Position numbers and translations under genes: made by a program. Shown here piece by piece: positions 53,011-62,823 of a DNA stretch of 64,000 bases (positions within the stretch are counted from its first letter, which is position 1; every line of letters begins with the position of its first letter). Source of the DNA: Alkalimonas cellulosilytica (GTDB lineage Bacteria; Pseudomonadota; Gammaproteobacteria; Enterobacterales; Alteromonadaceae); assembly GCF_036325985.1 (NCBI RefSeq), contig NZ_JAUHLI010000002.1, positions 248,001-312,000 of the forward strand. The letters run 5' to 3'. The notes below the pieces were generated by a model. That model made no database searches. It was given only the letters and a program-made list of their open reading frames with translations, and was not told where the DNA came from.

Positions 53011-53178
53011 GGCGTTAATAAAAATCCACTCATAATAGAGGCATGTTTCAAAGTAAAAAAACTGTGAGTACTCTTTTTGCAAATTTGCTTTGCATCACAA
53101 TAGCCACGGCTTAATTGTTTGAACTGTGAGAATACGAGGTTTATAGTACACAGAATTTAGATAAAGATTCAATCACAA

Positions 53179-54471
53179 ATGGCTCAAGCTCCTTCTGAAT
53201 GTGATGCTGAACCTGTGTCTCTTTTTTGGTATAGTCTTTCCGCAGGATGTAGTTTGGTCGGTTATGATATGTCAAAACAGCTACAGGAGCGAGTCTGGCA
53301 TAGTTTCAAACTGCCGAGGTCAATTGGTAAGGCAAAATCCTACGCAAACGAATTCGTCTTAAACACCAAAGGAGTGATTATGCCGTTAAACGCTCAGTTA
53401 CTGCATTCAAATATGGTTGTGCATTACAGCACTCCGGAATATTGCTTGTGTTCAAGTGATCATAGTGTGTTTCGTTTTCGCTATGATACCAATAGTTTTG
53501 TTAAAATTTGCCAGTTACCTCCTAAGAAAAAAGGTATCTTTGGTTGGCTGAAGGATAAAATTGCGCGTCTTTATCGACGTTTCGAACCCGCACCAGGGAT
53601 TGGCAACCTAACAGAAACTCCAGACGGTACGATAGTCATCGTTTATGATCGGATTTATCTTTATAAACCGCATGCAGGCAGTCACAGCGGGATTGCAAAG
53701 CCACTTGGCGCTGAATTGGAGCGTTTAGCTCCTCCCTTGAGGAATGGCCTTGCTGTCGATCCCGTTAATAATCTTGTCTACTTTGGTGAATACCTTAATA
53801 ACCACAGCCGAGACATCAGAGTGATTGGTATCGACACAGTAACATGCGAAGTGAAAGTTTGTTGGCAGTTTAGTCGACAGGAAATTAAGCATATCCATGC
53901 AATTATTTATGATGCTTACCGTAAGCGTTTATGGCTCACTACAGGCGATAACAATGAAGAGTCGGCTTTTTATTACACCGATGATGGTTTTTCCACAGTA
54001 CATAAATTTGCCGGCGGTGATCAGAGTTGGCGTGCGATTGGAATTTTATTTGATGAAACTGGAATGGAGTGGGGGATGGATGCTGGAAAAGATGCAGCTG
54101 CAGACGAAATTAACCATATCTGGCGCTGGGATTTTGCCAGCAATAGCAGAACACTTCGCTGTGTCATAGGCAATCCAGCTTATGCTATTAGTCAATTAGA
54201 TAATGGTGGTGCAATACTAGCAACAACCTTTGAACCAGGCAGACTACAGGATACTCCTGAACAAGCAGCATTGTGGTACCGAAGTCCGACGGGGGAATGG
54301 CAGCAAGTGTATAGCCAAAACTACTTATACCGCGCAATGCCAGGAATTAGCAAGTATGGCATGATATACATACCAGCAGGAATTATACCATGTAAAAACT
54401 TGCTATTCTCTCCGGTAAATTGTCAGTTGTCGCATTTACAGCTCTTAAAAATAAATCTCCCGTCTCATTAA
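53179..54471 (+). CDS. Beta-propeller-like protein of unknown function
   Basis: A 430-residue protein without a signal peptide or membrane segment. Repeated strand patterns such as GIGNLTETPDGTIVIVYDRIYLY, GLAVDPVNNLVYFGEY and HIHAIIYDAYRKRLWLTTGD resemble SMP-30/NHL-like or sialidase-like propeller blades. No catalytic motif was recognised. In EPS loci such proteins are often annotated simply as glycosyl-hydrolase-like. The start has no clear ribosome binding site; an internal ATG at 53269 is an alternative. It is convergent with a flippase gene. Confidence 0.72.
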   Translation: MAQAPSECDAEPVSLFWYSLSAGCSLVGYDMSKQLQERVWHSFKLPRSIGKAKSYANEFVLNTKGVIMPLNAQLLHSNMVVHYSTPEYCLCSSDHSVFRFRYDTNSFVKICQLPPKKKGIFGWLKDKIARLYRRFEPAPGIGNLTETPDGTIVIVYDRIYLYKPHAGSHSGIAKPLGAELERLAPPLRNGLAVDPVNNLVYFGEYLNNHSRDIRVIGIDTVTCEVKVCWQFSRQEIKHIHAIIYDAYRKRLWLTTGDNNEESAFYYTDDGFSTVHKFAGGDQSWRAIGILFDETGMEWGMDAGKDAAADEINHIWRWDFASNSRTLRCVIGNPAYAISQLDNGGAILATTFEPGRLQDTPEQAALWYRSPTGEWQQVYSQNYLYRAMPGISKYGMIYIPAGIIPCKNLLFSPVNCQLSHLQLLKINLPSH

Positions 54472-54594
54472 ACTCGTACTTTAAACATATAACAGCTTCA
54501 CTTTAAAGCACATAATTAACAATAAAACGATTGAGTAAATAAATTTTATTGGTTGTTTTTAGATGGTGCACAGAAATTTTAACGGGTAAACAAT

Positions 54595-56091
54595 TCATCT
54601 GTATTTTGCCCATAGAGATTTTGACACTGAGAGTATCTTGTGTTCAATGCCAATTGGTTTGCCTTGAAGTTTCCATACAATAATAGATGTTAAAGAGTAA
54701 GCTATCACACCGATAGCTATAGCAATAATTAGTTTGGCGAGGTTTGAGAGATTTACCTCGGATAAAAAAAGTGAAATGGCAATGCACATAATAATAGTAG
54801 AAAGTGTTGGACGAAGAATAGCTAAACCTAAGCTATTTATCGATAAACCAATAGAGCGTTTAAGTGTTAACTGTGAGCAAGCAAACATTAGTATAGATGT
54901 AATAAACAGCGAAAAACCAATGCCTTCAACACCATACATTGGCGTAAGAAAATATATTAAAGTATATATGGAAATAATTTTTACCACACCAAAAAAGAAG
55001 CAAACTTTTGGTCTACCTACTGCAGTGTAAATGTAATTAATATTGCTATATAAGCTTGAAAAAAAACTTGTTAAAGCGAGTATTTGCATCAAAAATACTG
55101 CCTCCATCCAAGTGTCACCCAGAGCAACCGCTATTAAGTAAGGTGCAATTAGCGCAATGCCAACCGCCGCAGGCATTGTGATGCTGCTTGATAGAGATAT
55201 GGTGTTTAAATAGGCATTTCTGAGTTGTGCGTCATTGTCTTGGAGTTTACTGTAAACAGGGAAAGATGCTTTATTAATTGGTGCAGCAATTTCTACTGTA
55301 GGTATAGATGCTATTTCGTTAGTCATTGAGTAAAAACCAACTGAAGAAGCACCAAGCATTCTTCCAATTACAAGGCTTATTAACTTATCACCTGCATAAG
55401 TAAGAGCATTGTTTACTATCAGCCACTTAGAAAAGCTCATTAAGCTTCTAGCCGACTTTAAGCTCAGTCTTGCCCGGTAAGGGTGCATTAGATAGCTGGC
55501 TATGAAAGAAATGAAACTACCAAAAACGATTCCGATAGCCAACGCCCAGTAATTACGCAGGGTAAATGCGAGTGAGATTATTACAAAGAAATTAATGAAC
55601 TTTGGAATAATTTGGAATTTCATTTCTTTCCTGAAATTTAGGTCCTTTTGAAAGTTGATTATTCCTACATTGCTAAAGCCATTGAATAAAGCGGTTATTG
55701 AAATTAAGTATATGAGATTTTTTAACCTTGGATCATCAAAGTAAAATGCTGCATAGGGTGCGATTAACACCAGTAGAACTGCAGTTATTATTCCAAATAG
55801 TAATTTGAAAGTCCAGGCCGTGTTGTAATCATCATTACTAGTCGATTTTCTTTGTATCAATACTGTATTAAGCCCAAAAGAACTGAATAATTCTATAAAT
55901 CCGTATACAGCCGTTGCCATGGCAATTAAGCCAAAGTCTTCAGGAGCTAACAGTCTTGCTAAAATTATTATGCTGACAAGGCCAATTGATTTTACGCCGA
56001 ATCTTGTAAGCATCATCAGAAAGGATCCGCTGAACAACTTCCCCTGAATATTTGAATCTATTTGATCGTTAATTTTGTCAAGGTCTGACAT
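54595..56091 (-). CDS. Wzx-type polysaccharide flippase 1 (MOP superfamily)
   Basis: Polytopic membrane protein of 498 residues with about 12-14 predicted helices and the N-terminal GSFLMMLTRFGVKSIGL...ILARLLAPEDFGLIAMA typical of the polysaccharide transporter family (WzxC-like). It should move lipid-linked repeat units across the inner membrane. The start MSDLDKIND at 56091 has GGAA 7 nt upstream; the frame to 56136 is rejected. AT-rich base composition sets it apart from flippase 2 at 58875, and the two share little sequence. It is encoded opposite to its neighbours on both sides. Confidence 0.9.
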   Translation of the reverse strand: MSDLDKINDQIDSNIQGKLFSGSFLMMLTRFGVKSIGLVSIIILARLLAPEDFGLIAMATAVYGFIELFSSFGLNTVLIQRKSTSNDDYNTAWTFKLLFGIITAVLLVLIAPYAAFYFDDPRLKNLIYLISITALFNGFSNVGIINFQKDLNFRKEMKFQIIPKFINFFVIISLAFTLRNYWALAIGIVFGSFISFIASYLMHPYRARLSLKSARSLMSFSKWLIVNNALTYAGDKLISLVIGRMLGASSVGFYSMTNEIASIPTVEIAAPINKASFPVYSKLQDNDAQLRNAYLNTISLSSSITMPAAVGIALIAPYLIAVALGDTWMEAVFLMQILALTSFFSSLYSNINYIYTAVGRPKVCFFFGVVKIISIYTLIYFLTPMYGVEGIGFSLFITSILMFACSQLTLKRSIGLSINSLGLAILRPTLSTIIMCIAISLFLSEVNLSNLAKLIIAIAIGVIAYSLTSIIVWKLQGKPIGIEHKILSVSKSLWAKYR

Positions 56092-56276
56092 TTTAAAATT
56101 CCATCTTAAAAAGCACTTCCATTTGAAGGTGACCACGCTTTTTCAGGCATATTCTAATTTGACTGTAACTTAGAGGCTTGCGTTGTACTCTAAATTGTAT
56201 TAACAAGCTTAATCTCTGTGATCAGTTTTAAAATGACGGTATAATATCATAACTCTCATGGAAATAGATTGATTGC

Positions 56277-57440
56277 ATGGAAAATAATGTTCTAATGATT
56301 GCAGCTGAATTTCCTCCTTGCGGTGGGGGAGGTGTGGGGCGGGTTTCCGCATTAGCTCGATATCTTATTGATAAAGGCTATCGGGTTACCGTGTTAACCG
56401 CCTCAGAAAATCACTATGCCATATCAGATCCGTCGCTGGTGTTCGAGCACCCAAATTTGTCGGTGGTGCGATTACAGTCTCCAACAATCAAAACATGGCA
56501 GTGGCGATTAAAACAAGTTTTTCCTTTCATTTCCTTTGACGACAATTACATTTTATGGCGTCGTTTTGCTATACACAAAGCCAAGCAATTGCATCGCCAA
56601 GCTCCGTTTGATGTAGTGGTATCAAGCTATCCATGTACGTCGAATCATGCTGTGGCTTATGCGGTTGCTAAAACGTTTTCAGTCCCATGGTGTGCTGATT
56701 ATCGTGATCCACCTTGGTGGTTGTACAGTGAGTCACACAAACAGCAACCTCAATTTTATGATTACGCAAACCTTGCAGCGCATAATGTTGTTACAACCTC
56801 TCAGGCAAAGCAGCTCATTAGTCAAAAGCTTGCTGTTAGTGAGCATGATATAACCGTTGTTCAGAATGGGTGCCATCCTATGGCTGCTTCAATTCCTATC
56901 GCAGCGCCTGCGAGTGAGGGCTTTGAGCTCATCCATACTGGGTCATTCTATGAAGAGGGGCGTGATATTAATGAGCTAATTCGTGCTGTAGATGCAATGG
57001 ATTCGGCTATTACGCTTCGGTTTATAGGTGATAAACCCTACTCAACCACTAAAACTTTATTGGAAAGTCTCACCCATCCTGAGCGAGTTACATTTACGAG
57101 TTATATCCCATCTAATGAAGTACTCACTATCTCTGCTGCTGCTGCTGCACTGGTAGTAATACAAGGCGACCTTTTCACAAACCAAATTCCAGGCAAAGTT
57201 TATGAGTATTTAGCGCTGCAAAAGCCTATTTTACTTATTACGAATACCGGAAGCGCCACTTACGAACTGATGCATAATGAGCCTAATGTTATTTGTGCTG
57301 AATACGGTAACTATCAATCCATTGCTGATGCAATTCTTAAGTTAAAGCATCACAAGGTTGTTATGATTGATCGTCAGCGCTACACGCGTGATAAGATGGC
57401 CCAGAAGTTCGAGTGGGTAATTTGTAATTTGCTGAAGTGA
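56277..57440 (+). CDS. Group 4 glycosyltransferase
   Basis: GT-B transferase of 387 residues. N-terminal VLMIAAEFPPCGGGGVGRVSALARYL carries the Gly-rich loop; the middle has PWCADYRDPPWW, and the C-terminal half has ELIHTGSFYEEGRDINELI and QIPGKVYEYLALQKPILLIT in place of the classical E-x7-E. It fits the WbuB/TIGR03087-like enzymes of EPS loci. The donor sugar is unknown. It starts at 56277 and is followed 38 bp later by the polymerase/ligase gene; both are on the + strand with flippase 2, and probably form one unit running to 61827. Confidence 0.89.
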   Translation: MENNVLMIAAEFPPCGGGGVGRVSALARYLIDKGYRVTVLTASENHYAISDPSLVFEHPNLSVVRLQSPTIKTWQWRLKQVFPFISFDDNYILWRRFAIHKAKQLHRQAPFDVVVSSYPCTSNHAVAYAVAKTFSVPWCADYRDPPWWLYSESHKQQPQFYDYANLAAHNVVTTSQAKQLISQKLAVSEHDITVVQNGCHPMAASIPIAAPASEGFELIHTGSFYEEGRDINELIRAVDAMDSAITLRFIGDKPYSTTKTLLESLTHPERVTFTSYIPSNEVLTISAAAAALVVIQGDLFTNQIPGKVYEYLALQKPILLITNTGSATYELMHNEPNVICAEYGNYQSIADAILKLKHHKVVMIDRQRYTRDKMAQKFEWVICNLLK

Positions 57441-57478
57441 TGTTATTAGAACTGAATTAGGGAAAAAGGAATTAAAAA

Positions 57479-58834
57479 ATGGGTTTCATATCCGCGACCG
57501 GGCCAGGCCATGAGCAAAACAAAAAAGTGCAGACTGTTTCGACGGAGAGCAGTGGCTCAGCCCTATCTTTCTTTTTCCTACTATTATACACATGCTTAGT
57601 CCTTATTCGTCCGCAAGAAATTTTACCATTTCTTTTTGGTGTTCCTATTATTATGGTAACCACACTGCTTTGCTTATTTACTACTCTATTGCTGCAAAGA
57701 CCTTTGAGATGGTCTCCACCACAGACTTTTTTAATGTGCATGTTACCTATAATCAGTACTTCTGCGCTTCTAAATGGGTGGGGTACAAAGGGAATCATCG
57801 AGTCAAAGAACATTCTTATCTCTTCAATTGTTCCGCTGTTTCTTTTTGCAACTGTTGTTAGCAGTGCCTCAAGGCAAAGAAAGCTAATGGTTATATCCCT
57901 GATTGCATCATCTTTAATGGTGCACAACGGATGGGTGCAGCAAACCAGCTATGATGCGTTTGGTTGGACTGGGACTCAAGCTGTGGCAAATGAATTACGC
58001 CGAATTGTATATGTTGGTATATTCCAGGATCCAAATGACTTGGGCATGCTGCTGGTTATGAATATTCCCATTATCGCGTACTTTTTTCATCGTGGTGGAT
58101 TTTTACCAAAAACTACCTGTTTACTGCTTTTTTTAGCTTTTCTCTACGGGGTTTATATTACTGGTTCGCGTGGCACAGTGCTTGGAACTGCGGCATTGTT
58201 TGGTTTTTATTTGTTACTCCGTTATGGCGGGACGCGGCTTATTATAGCTGGTATTGCTTTAGGACCAGTGTTTGCTACATTAATTTCACAGTTTGGTGGC
58301 TTAAGTTCCGGTGAGGCTTCAGCAAGGTCTCGTTTATATGCATGGTACGATGGTGTTCACTATTTGCTCAGTAATCCTGTCTTTGGCATTGGCAAAGACA
58401 ACTTTACTGACTGGCATGGGCGGGCAGCGCATAACTCATTTATTTTGGTCGCAGCGGAATTAGGTACGTTAGGTTATACCCTATGGGGAGGAGCGCTGGC
58501 ATTAACTGTCTATATTGGTTATAAAATATTTAAACTTCCTTTAGAGCGTTTTGCCAACCACCCTGATAGGGCTGTAATTGTTGACGAGATCAAGATCAAT
58601 ACCGCGCTATTCTTCTCTATGATCGCTTACTTAGCAACTGCATTCTTTTTAAGCCGCTCTTATATCCTGTTGTTATTTATTTTTATGGGCATGGCGATTG
58701 CCTCTCATTATCGGGTATTTAAGTATGTACCTGAGTTGAAGTCTCTGATGAGTTATAAAGTCGCATTTTATTGTGGTATGGCATCCTGGGTGATGGTGTT
58801 TATGGTGTACTTTACCCTGAAGGTATCCTTGTAG
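57479..58834 (+). CDS. Wzy-type polymerase / O-antigen ligase-like protein
   Basis: Polytopic protein of 451 residues with ten or more helices and the Wzy_C/WaaL region: a large periplasmic loop around RSRLYAWYDGVHYLLSNPVFGIGKDNFTDWHGRAAHNSF. The conserved Arg before the loop and the H-N motif are features of this family. Proteins of this type polymerise or ligate repeat units; in exosortase loci an O-glycosylation ligase is often annotated. It is between a GT4 gene and a flippase gene, so EPS polymerase is the more likely role. AAGGAA is upstream of the ATG. Confidence 0.88.
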   Translation: MGFISATGPGHEQNKKVQTVSTESSGSALSFFFLLLYTCLVLIRPQEILPFLFGVPIIMVTTLLCLFTTLLLQRPLRWSPPQTFLMCMLPIISTSALLNGWGTKGIIESKNILISSIVPLFLFATVVSSASRQRKLMVISLIASSLMVHNGWVQQTSYDAFGWTGTQAVANELRRIVYVGIFQDPNDLGMLLVMNIPIIAYFFHRGGFLPKTTCLLLFLAFLYGVYITGSRGTVLGTAALFGFYLLLRYGGTRLIIAGIALGPVFATLISQFGGLSSGEASARSRLYAWYDGVHYLLSNPVFGIGKDNFTDWHGRAAHNSFILVAAELGTLGYTLWGGALALTVYIGYKIFKLPLERFANHPDRAVIVDEIKINTALFFSMIAYLATAFFLSRSYILLLFIFMGMAIASHYRVFKYVPELKSLMSYKVAFYCGMASWVMVFMVYFTLKVSL

Positions 58835-58874
58835 TGTTGCCAATACATGGTCGATTCGACCGGTGTTTGGGCGC

Positions 58875-60383
58875 ATGAGGGGTCGTTTGCTAAGCAGTTC
58901 TGCTTACAGGGCCCTTGAGTCTGTGCTTGCTGCTTTGGTGATGTTGCTGGTTACACCCTTGCTGATACGAAAGCTTGGTACCGACTCGTACGGTTTATGG
59001 CTGTTATTGCTTTCTGGTATAGGGCTTCTCACCTTTTTCGAGCTGGGCTTCGCCAATGCGGTGCAACGGCGGATGGCTCAGGCTATCGAGCGCCGTGATA
59101 ATGCAACTTTAAACCAGCTTTACACCAGTGCGTTGTGCTTGTTTGCCTTACTAAGTCTCCTTGCATTAGTGGCATTAAGCTTGCTCGCAATTTTTCCATT
59201 CTTGCTTGGGATCACTGGGCACAATCAGCAGTTAGCCGCGACGGCTTTATTGCTATTCACTTTGAAAGTAGTGTTGGATTTTACCGCCAATGCTATTCAC
59301 GGTATTTTCAGCGGGCAGTTGCGCTTTGACTTGGACTCGCAGGTTTCTATTGCCGCATTGCTAATAAAAGCTGGCCTGATGGTCGCATTGGTGGAGCCCT
59401 ATGGTGTTTTAGCTTTGGTAGTGGTTACCATTTTGGCCGATAGTTTTGCGCACCTTACCAAGTTTGTGTTGGCGCATCGTATTCAACCAGGCTTGCATTT
59501 GGCTTGGCCAATACAATTTCGCCGCAACTGTCAGGACTTATTTAGTTATGCAAGACATGTTGTTTTTATTGAACTGGCCAGGCTGATCCAGGAAAAGTCA
59601 CCCCTTATCCTGATCAGTCACTTACTTGGCTTGGTTGCAATCAGTCTTTATGCCATCGCTGACAGGCTGCTAAAGCAGGCCACTATGTTGGTACAGACAG
59701 TGACCGCTGTACTGCAACCTTACTTGATCCGAAAATTGGAGCAAGGTCAGCTGTCCGTTGACCTGATGAAGAAAAATATGCAGCTGCATGCCTGGTTTAC
59801 TGCGATTGTGTTACTACCGATTCTACTTTGCGGCCCGGCTTTTATTCTGTTATGGGTTGGAAGTGAATTTGCACTATCACAGACCTTGTTATTAGTCATG
59901 GTGTTTGCCGGATTGTTGCGGACGCTTTCTGTACCCATTTCCCAGTTCCTTTTGGCCAAAGCTGATCATGCTTTGATAGCTCCCCTGGAAATGATAGCGG
60001 CTTGTGTTTTTGTCCTACTTGTTACCCTGCTGGGCCACTTTTATGGATTGCTAGGCATGGTGTGGGGAAGTGTTATTTGCTCTGCCTTGGTACATACACT
60101 GGCCTTTGCGATACTTGCAGAAAAAAAACTAGCCATACCAATTGGCTATAGCCTTTGGTTAATGTTCCGTTTAGTGATGATCTTTGCAGGCATGCTTTTA
60201 TTCAATCATTTTTTTGAGGTAGTAAGTAGTACCTTAAGCTGGGCTGAGCTGATTATCTGGGTTGTTGCCTGCATTCTGGCAGCGGCTATGCTAGGGTTTT
60301 GTTGTTTATTGGATAGGTCAATGCGTCGCTTGGTCTGGCAGATGCTATTCGCTGGGAGGCGGCGGTTCAGTTCTGGAGGTTAA
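58875..60383 (+). CDS. Wzx-type polysaccharide flippase 2
   Basis: Membrane protein of 502 residues with about 14 helices. The N-terminal LVTPLLIRKLGTDSYGLWLLLLS and GLLTFFELGFANAVQRRMAQAIERRD match the polysaccharide biosynthesis/MATE-like flippases. It follows the polymerase gene directly and precedes the secreted beta-helix gene, suggesting that it serves the same polymer. The ATG at 58875 is preferred over GTG at 58863, though both ribosome binding sites are weak. Base composition is higher in GC than flippase 1, and codon use matches the right part of the window. Confidence 0.88.
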   Translation: MRGRLLSSSAYRALESVLAALVMLLVTPLLIRKLGTDSYGLWLLLLSGIGLLTFFELGFANAVQRRMAQAIERRDNATLNQLYTSALCLFALLSLLALVALSLLAIFPFLLGITGHNQQLAATALLLFTLKVVLDFTANAIHGIFSGQLRFDLDSQVSIAALLIKAGLMVALVEPYGVLALVVVTILADSFAHLTKFVLAHRIQPGLHLAWPIQFRRNCQDLFSYARHVVFIELARLIQEKSPLILISHLLGLVAISLYAIADRLLKQATMLVQTVTAVLQPYLIRKLEQGQLSVDLMKKNMQLHAWFTAIVLLPILLCGPAFILLWVGSEFALSQTLLLVMVFAGLLRTLSVPISQFLLAKADHALIAPLEMIAACVFVLLVTLLGHFYGLLGMVWGSVICSALVHTLAFAILAEKKLAIPIGYSLWLMFRLVMIFAGMLLFNHFFEVVSSTLSWAELIIWVVACILAAAMLGFCCLLDRSMRRLVWQMLFAGRRRFSSGG

Positions 60384-60405
60384 CTCCGGCAGACAAGGAG
60401 TAAAG

Positions 60406-61827
60406 ATGAAGCAGCTATTGATCGCGATATTACTGCTACTGAGTGTGTCGCCTGCCATGGCAACCTGGAGCTCTGCCCGCTCTGCAGGCGCTGACTTGCC
60501 TGCCTGGGTCAGTTTTGATTACGCCGAGGGTCGTTTTCTGCATGTTGATGCCCAAGTAAACGCCGATAATGCAGATGGCAGTCCGGAGCGTCCTTTTGCC
60601 AGTATTAATGAAGCACTAGTGGTCGCCAGACCACATGACGAGATTATCATCGCACCGGGTGATTATTATGAAAGCCTTCGTATTCGTCGCCCACACATCA
60701 CTTTGCGTGCAGCATCACTGCACCAGGCCCGGGTAATCAACCCCCATGATGATCGCTCTACTTTCTTTGCTCTGCGGATTGATGCGGGGGCTCACCATAC
60801 ACGGGTGATAGGGCTGGATATCTCCGGCGGCTATTTTTACACCGTATCGCTGGAAAGTGCCTGGTCGCAAGGAAACCCTGAACGGCAGGGCGTGCAACAC
60901 GTATTGTTGTCACAAAACCGTTTGCATGGCAGTGGTAGAGATGTGGTAAAGCTGAAGCCCATGGTAAAGCAGGTCGTTATCGAGCGTAACGAGATCTTTA
61001 ATTCAGGGCAGCGCGATGCCAGCAATGCGGAGGGCATTGATAATGTAAACGCCCATTATATGACGGTGCAGGATAACTACTTCCATAGCATTGCAACTAC
61101 TGGCGTCTATGCCAAAGGAGGTGCCCGGCATAGTCTCATCCAGCGCAACCTGATCAAAAATGTTGGCTTTGCTGGGATCCTGGTTGGTTTTGATACCTCC
61201 CCGGATTTTTTTGATCTTGATGCAAATCCTGAGATGTTCGAAGCTTTGCATACCCTGGTTCAGAACAATATTGTGGATGGTACTGGGGCATCCGGTATTG
61301 GTGTGTACGCTGCCAAAGACACCACTATTTTGCATAACACCGTTTTAAATGCGGCTCAAACCTATCATGCGGCTTTGTTCTTCGGCAATGTGCTGCATGG
61401 ACGCCGCAGTGATGGGAAGCGCCCACCTGCAGAAGATGTGCGTATTTTTGGTAATGTATTTCACACCAAAGGCCATCATCCAGTGCTTAGTATCCGCCAT
61501 ATGCATGATGCACAGGTGGGGGCTTTGAGTGCCTTAAAAGGGATGCCTGTGATGGGGGAGAACTTTTACTCGACTTCGATGGGGGCCGCAACATTTCATG
61601 ATGGCCGGCCAGACTCTCGGCTATTTCAGTCGGCTACGTTAGCCAGGTGGCAGCTGCATAGCAATTCTGACCACAGCTCTGTCTCCGGACCAATCACTTT
61701 GGGCTCCGACTACAGCATTCTAATTGGAGCAGAACAGCCTACAGTCAGCAGACAATTGACTGAGTTCGATTTTATGATGAGGCCAAGGCAGGAACGTTCA
61801 GCCATTGGAGCAATGGCAGATGATTAA
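60406..61827 (+). CDS. Secreted right-handed beta-helix protein
   Basis: A 473-residue periplasmic protein with signal peptide MKQLLIAILLLLSVSPAMA. The start of the mature protein, DNADGSPERPFASINEALVVARPHDEIIIAPGDYYE, is the DUF1565-like beginning of pectate-lyase-fold proteins. Repeated N-x-h and G-h rungs follow (GLDISGGYFY, NRLHGSGRD, NEIFNSGQRDASNAEGIDN). Related folds include mannuronan C5-epimerases and polysaccharide lyases; the catalytic DPHD of AlgG is not seen. It could modify uronic residues of the EPS made with AlgD-derived precursor. It lies 22 bp after flippase 2. Confidence 0.85.
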   Translation: MKQLLIAILLLLSVSPAMATWSSARSAGADLPAWVSFDYAEGRFLHVDAQVNADNADGSPERPFASINEALVVARPHDEIIIAPGDYYESLRIRRPHITLRAASLHQARVINPHDDRSTFFALRIDAGAHHTRVIGLDISGGYFYTVSLESAWSQGNPERQGVQHVLLSQNRLHGSGRDVVKLKPMVKQVVIERNEIFNSGQRDASNAEGIDNVNAHYMTVQDNYFHSIATTGVYAKGGARHSLIQRNLIKNVGFAGILVGFDTSPDFFDLDANPEMFEALHTLVQNNIVDGTGASGIGVYAAKDTTILHNTVLNAAQTYHAALFFGNVLHGRRSDGKRPPAEDVRIFGNVFHTKGHHPVLSIRHMHDAQVGALSALKGMPVMGENFYSTSMGAATFHDGRPDSRLFQSATLARWQLHSNSDHSSVSGPITLGSDYSILIGAEQPTVSRQLTEFDFMMRPRQERSAIGAMADD

Positions 61828-61833
61828 GCCGGA

Positions 61834-62823
61834 TTAGCAAAAAATACTGGCTTTAATGTCGTGGTGGCTGACTGAAAAGCGATGAATCTCAAAGCGGGGA
61901 AAGTCCGCTTTACGGTTAATCCCTGGCTCGTTACTAAATGCCAGCTGATAGCCGGCTTCCTGAGCAAGCTGGACTGATAGAGCGTTATAACACTTTTTAC
62001 GTCCTGTCGGGTAGGCCAGTGCTATGACTTCTTGTTCAAAGAGCTGTTCCAGTTGTTTTTTGGACTCAGTAATTTCATAACGTTGCGTGTTTTCGTCCAC
62101 TTCCGATAAAATCGGATGGTGGATAGTGTGCGAACCCATTTCCATGCCGTGTTGCAACATGTCTTTTGCCTGCTGCCAATCCATAAAAATGGACGTTTCT
62201 GTATGCAAGGCGGCTGCAGGAAGTGGGTAATTTTTTTGCAAATACTGCAAAACCTCACGGGTAGATAGGTTGGGCAATCGCTTGGCTTTATGGATATAAC
62301 GATGAATGGATTGCTCCAGCTCGGCAGGGTCTAACCACTGTTCACCATGATTGCCTGGGAAATGGATGACCTGGCCAGAGTGTTGACGTAACAAATGGGC
62401 CATTTGATCCCACCAGGGGATATAATCAGAGCCAATGAAGTTAACGGGTAGGAAAAAAATAGCGGGTACCTGATGTTTCTTTAACACAGGAAAAGCCATG
62501 GTGTAGTTATCCTGATACCCATCATCAAAGGTGATCACGGCATAGCGCTGTTGAAAGCTTAGCTCCTGAGTTGCCAGTAATTGTGCCAGTTGCTGGCAAC
62601 TGATAATGGTAAAATGCGACTTTATTGTTTTTATGTGCTGATCGAAGGTATTGGCATCGCATGAGAAAATCGTCCGATCATAAATGCATTCTTCTTTACT
62701 TCCAATTCGATGATAATTGAAAACATAAACCCCGTTGGGTAGAAAGTACCATAATAGCTTGTACAACTTGGTATGGCTTAGCAAGCGTCGCCAAATCCTT
62801 TTGCCAAACTCTTTCATAACCAT
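61834..62823 (-). CDS. Polysaccharide deacetylase (NodB-like)
   Basis: Carbohydrate esterase 4 family protein of 329 residues. A short N-terminal hydrophobic stretch (about 20-37) is followed by the NodB motifs FNYHRIG (near 36-41), TFDDGYQDNY (D100, D101) and GSHTIHHP, giving the Asp-His-His metal site. It removes acetyl groups from amino sugars such as GlcNAc or GalNAc residues in the exported polymer. It overlaps the stop of the gene at 62823 by one base (TAATG), implying coupled translation, and is convergent with the beta-helix gene with only 6 bp between the stops. Confidence 0.92.
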   Translation of the reverse strand: MVMKEFGKRIWRRLLSHTKLYKLLWYFLPNGVYVFNYHRIGSKEECIYDRTIFSCDANTFDQHIKTIKSHFTIISCQQLAQLLATQELSFQQRYAVITFDDGYQDNYTMAFPVLKKHQVPAIFFLPVNFIGSDYIPWWDQMAHLLRQHSGQVIHFPGNHGEQWLDPAELEQSIHRYIHKAKRLPNLSTREVLQYLQKNYPLPAAALHTETSIFMDWQQAKDMLQHGMEMGSHTIHHPILSEVDENTQRYEITESKKQLEQLFEQEVIALAYPTGRKKCYNALSVQLAQEAGYQLAFSNEPGINRKADFPRFEIHRFSVSHHDIKASIFC

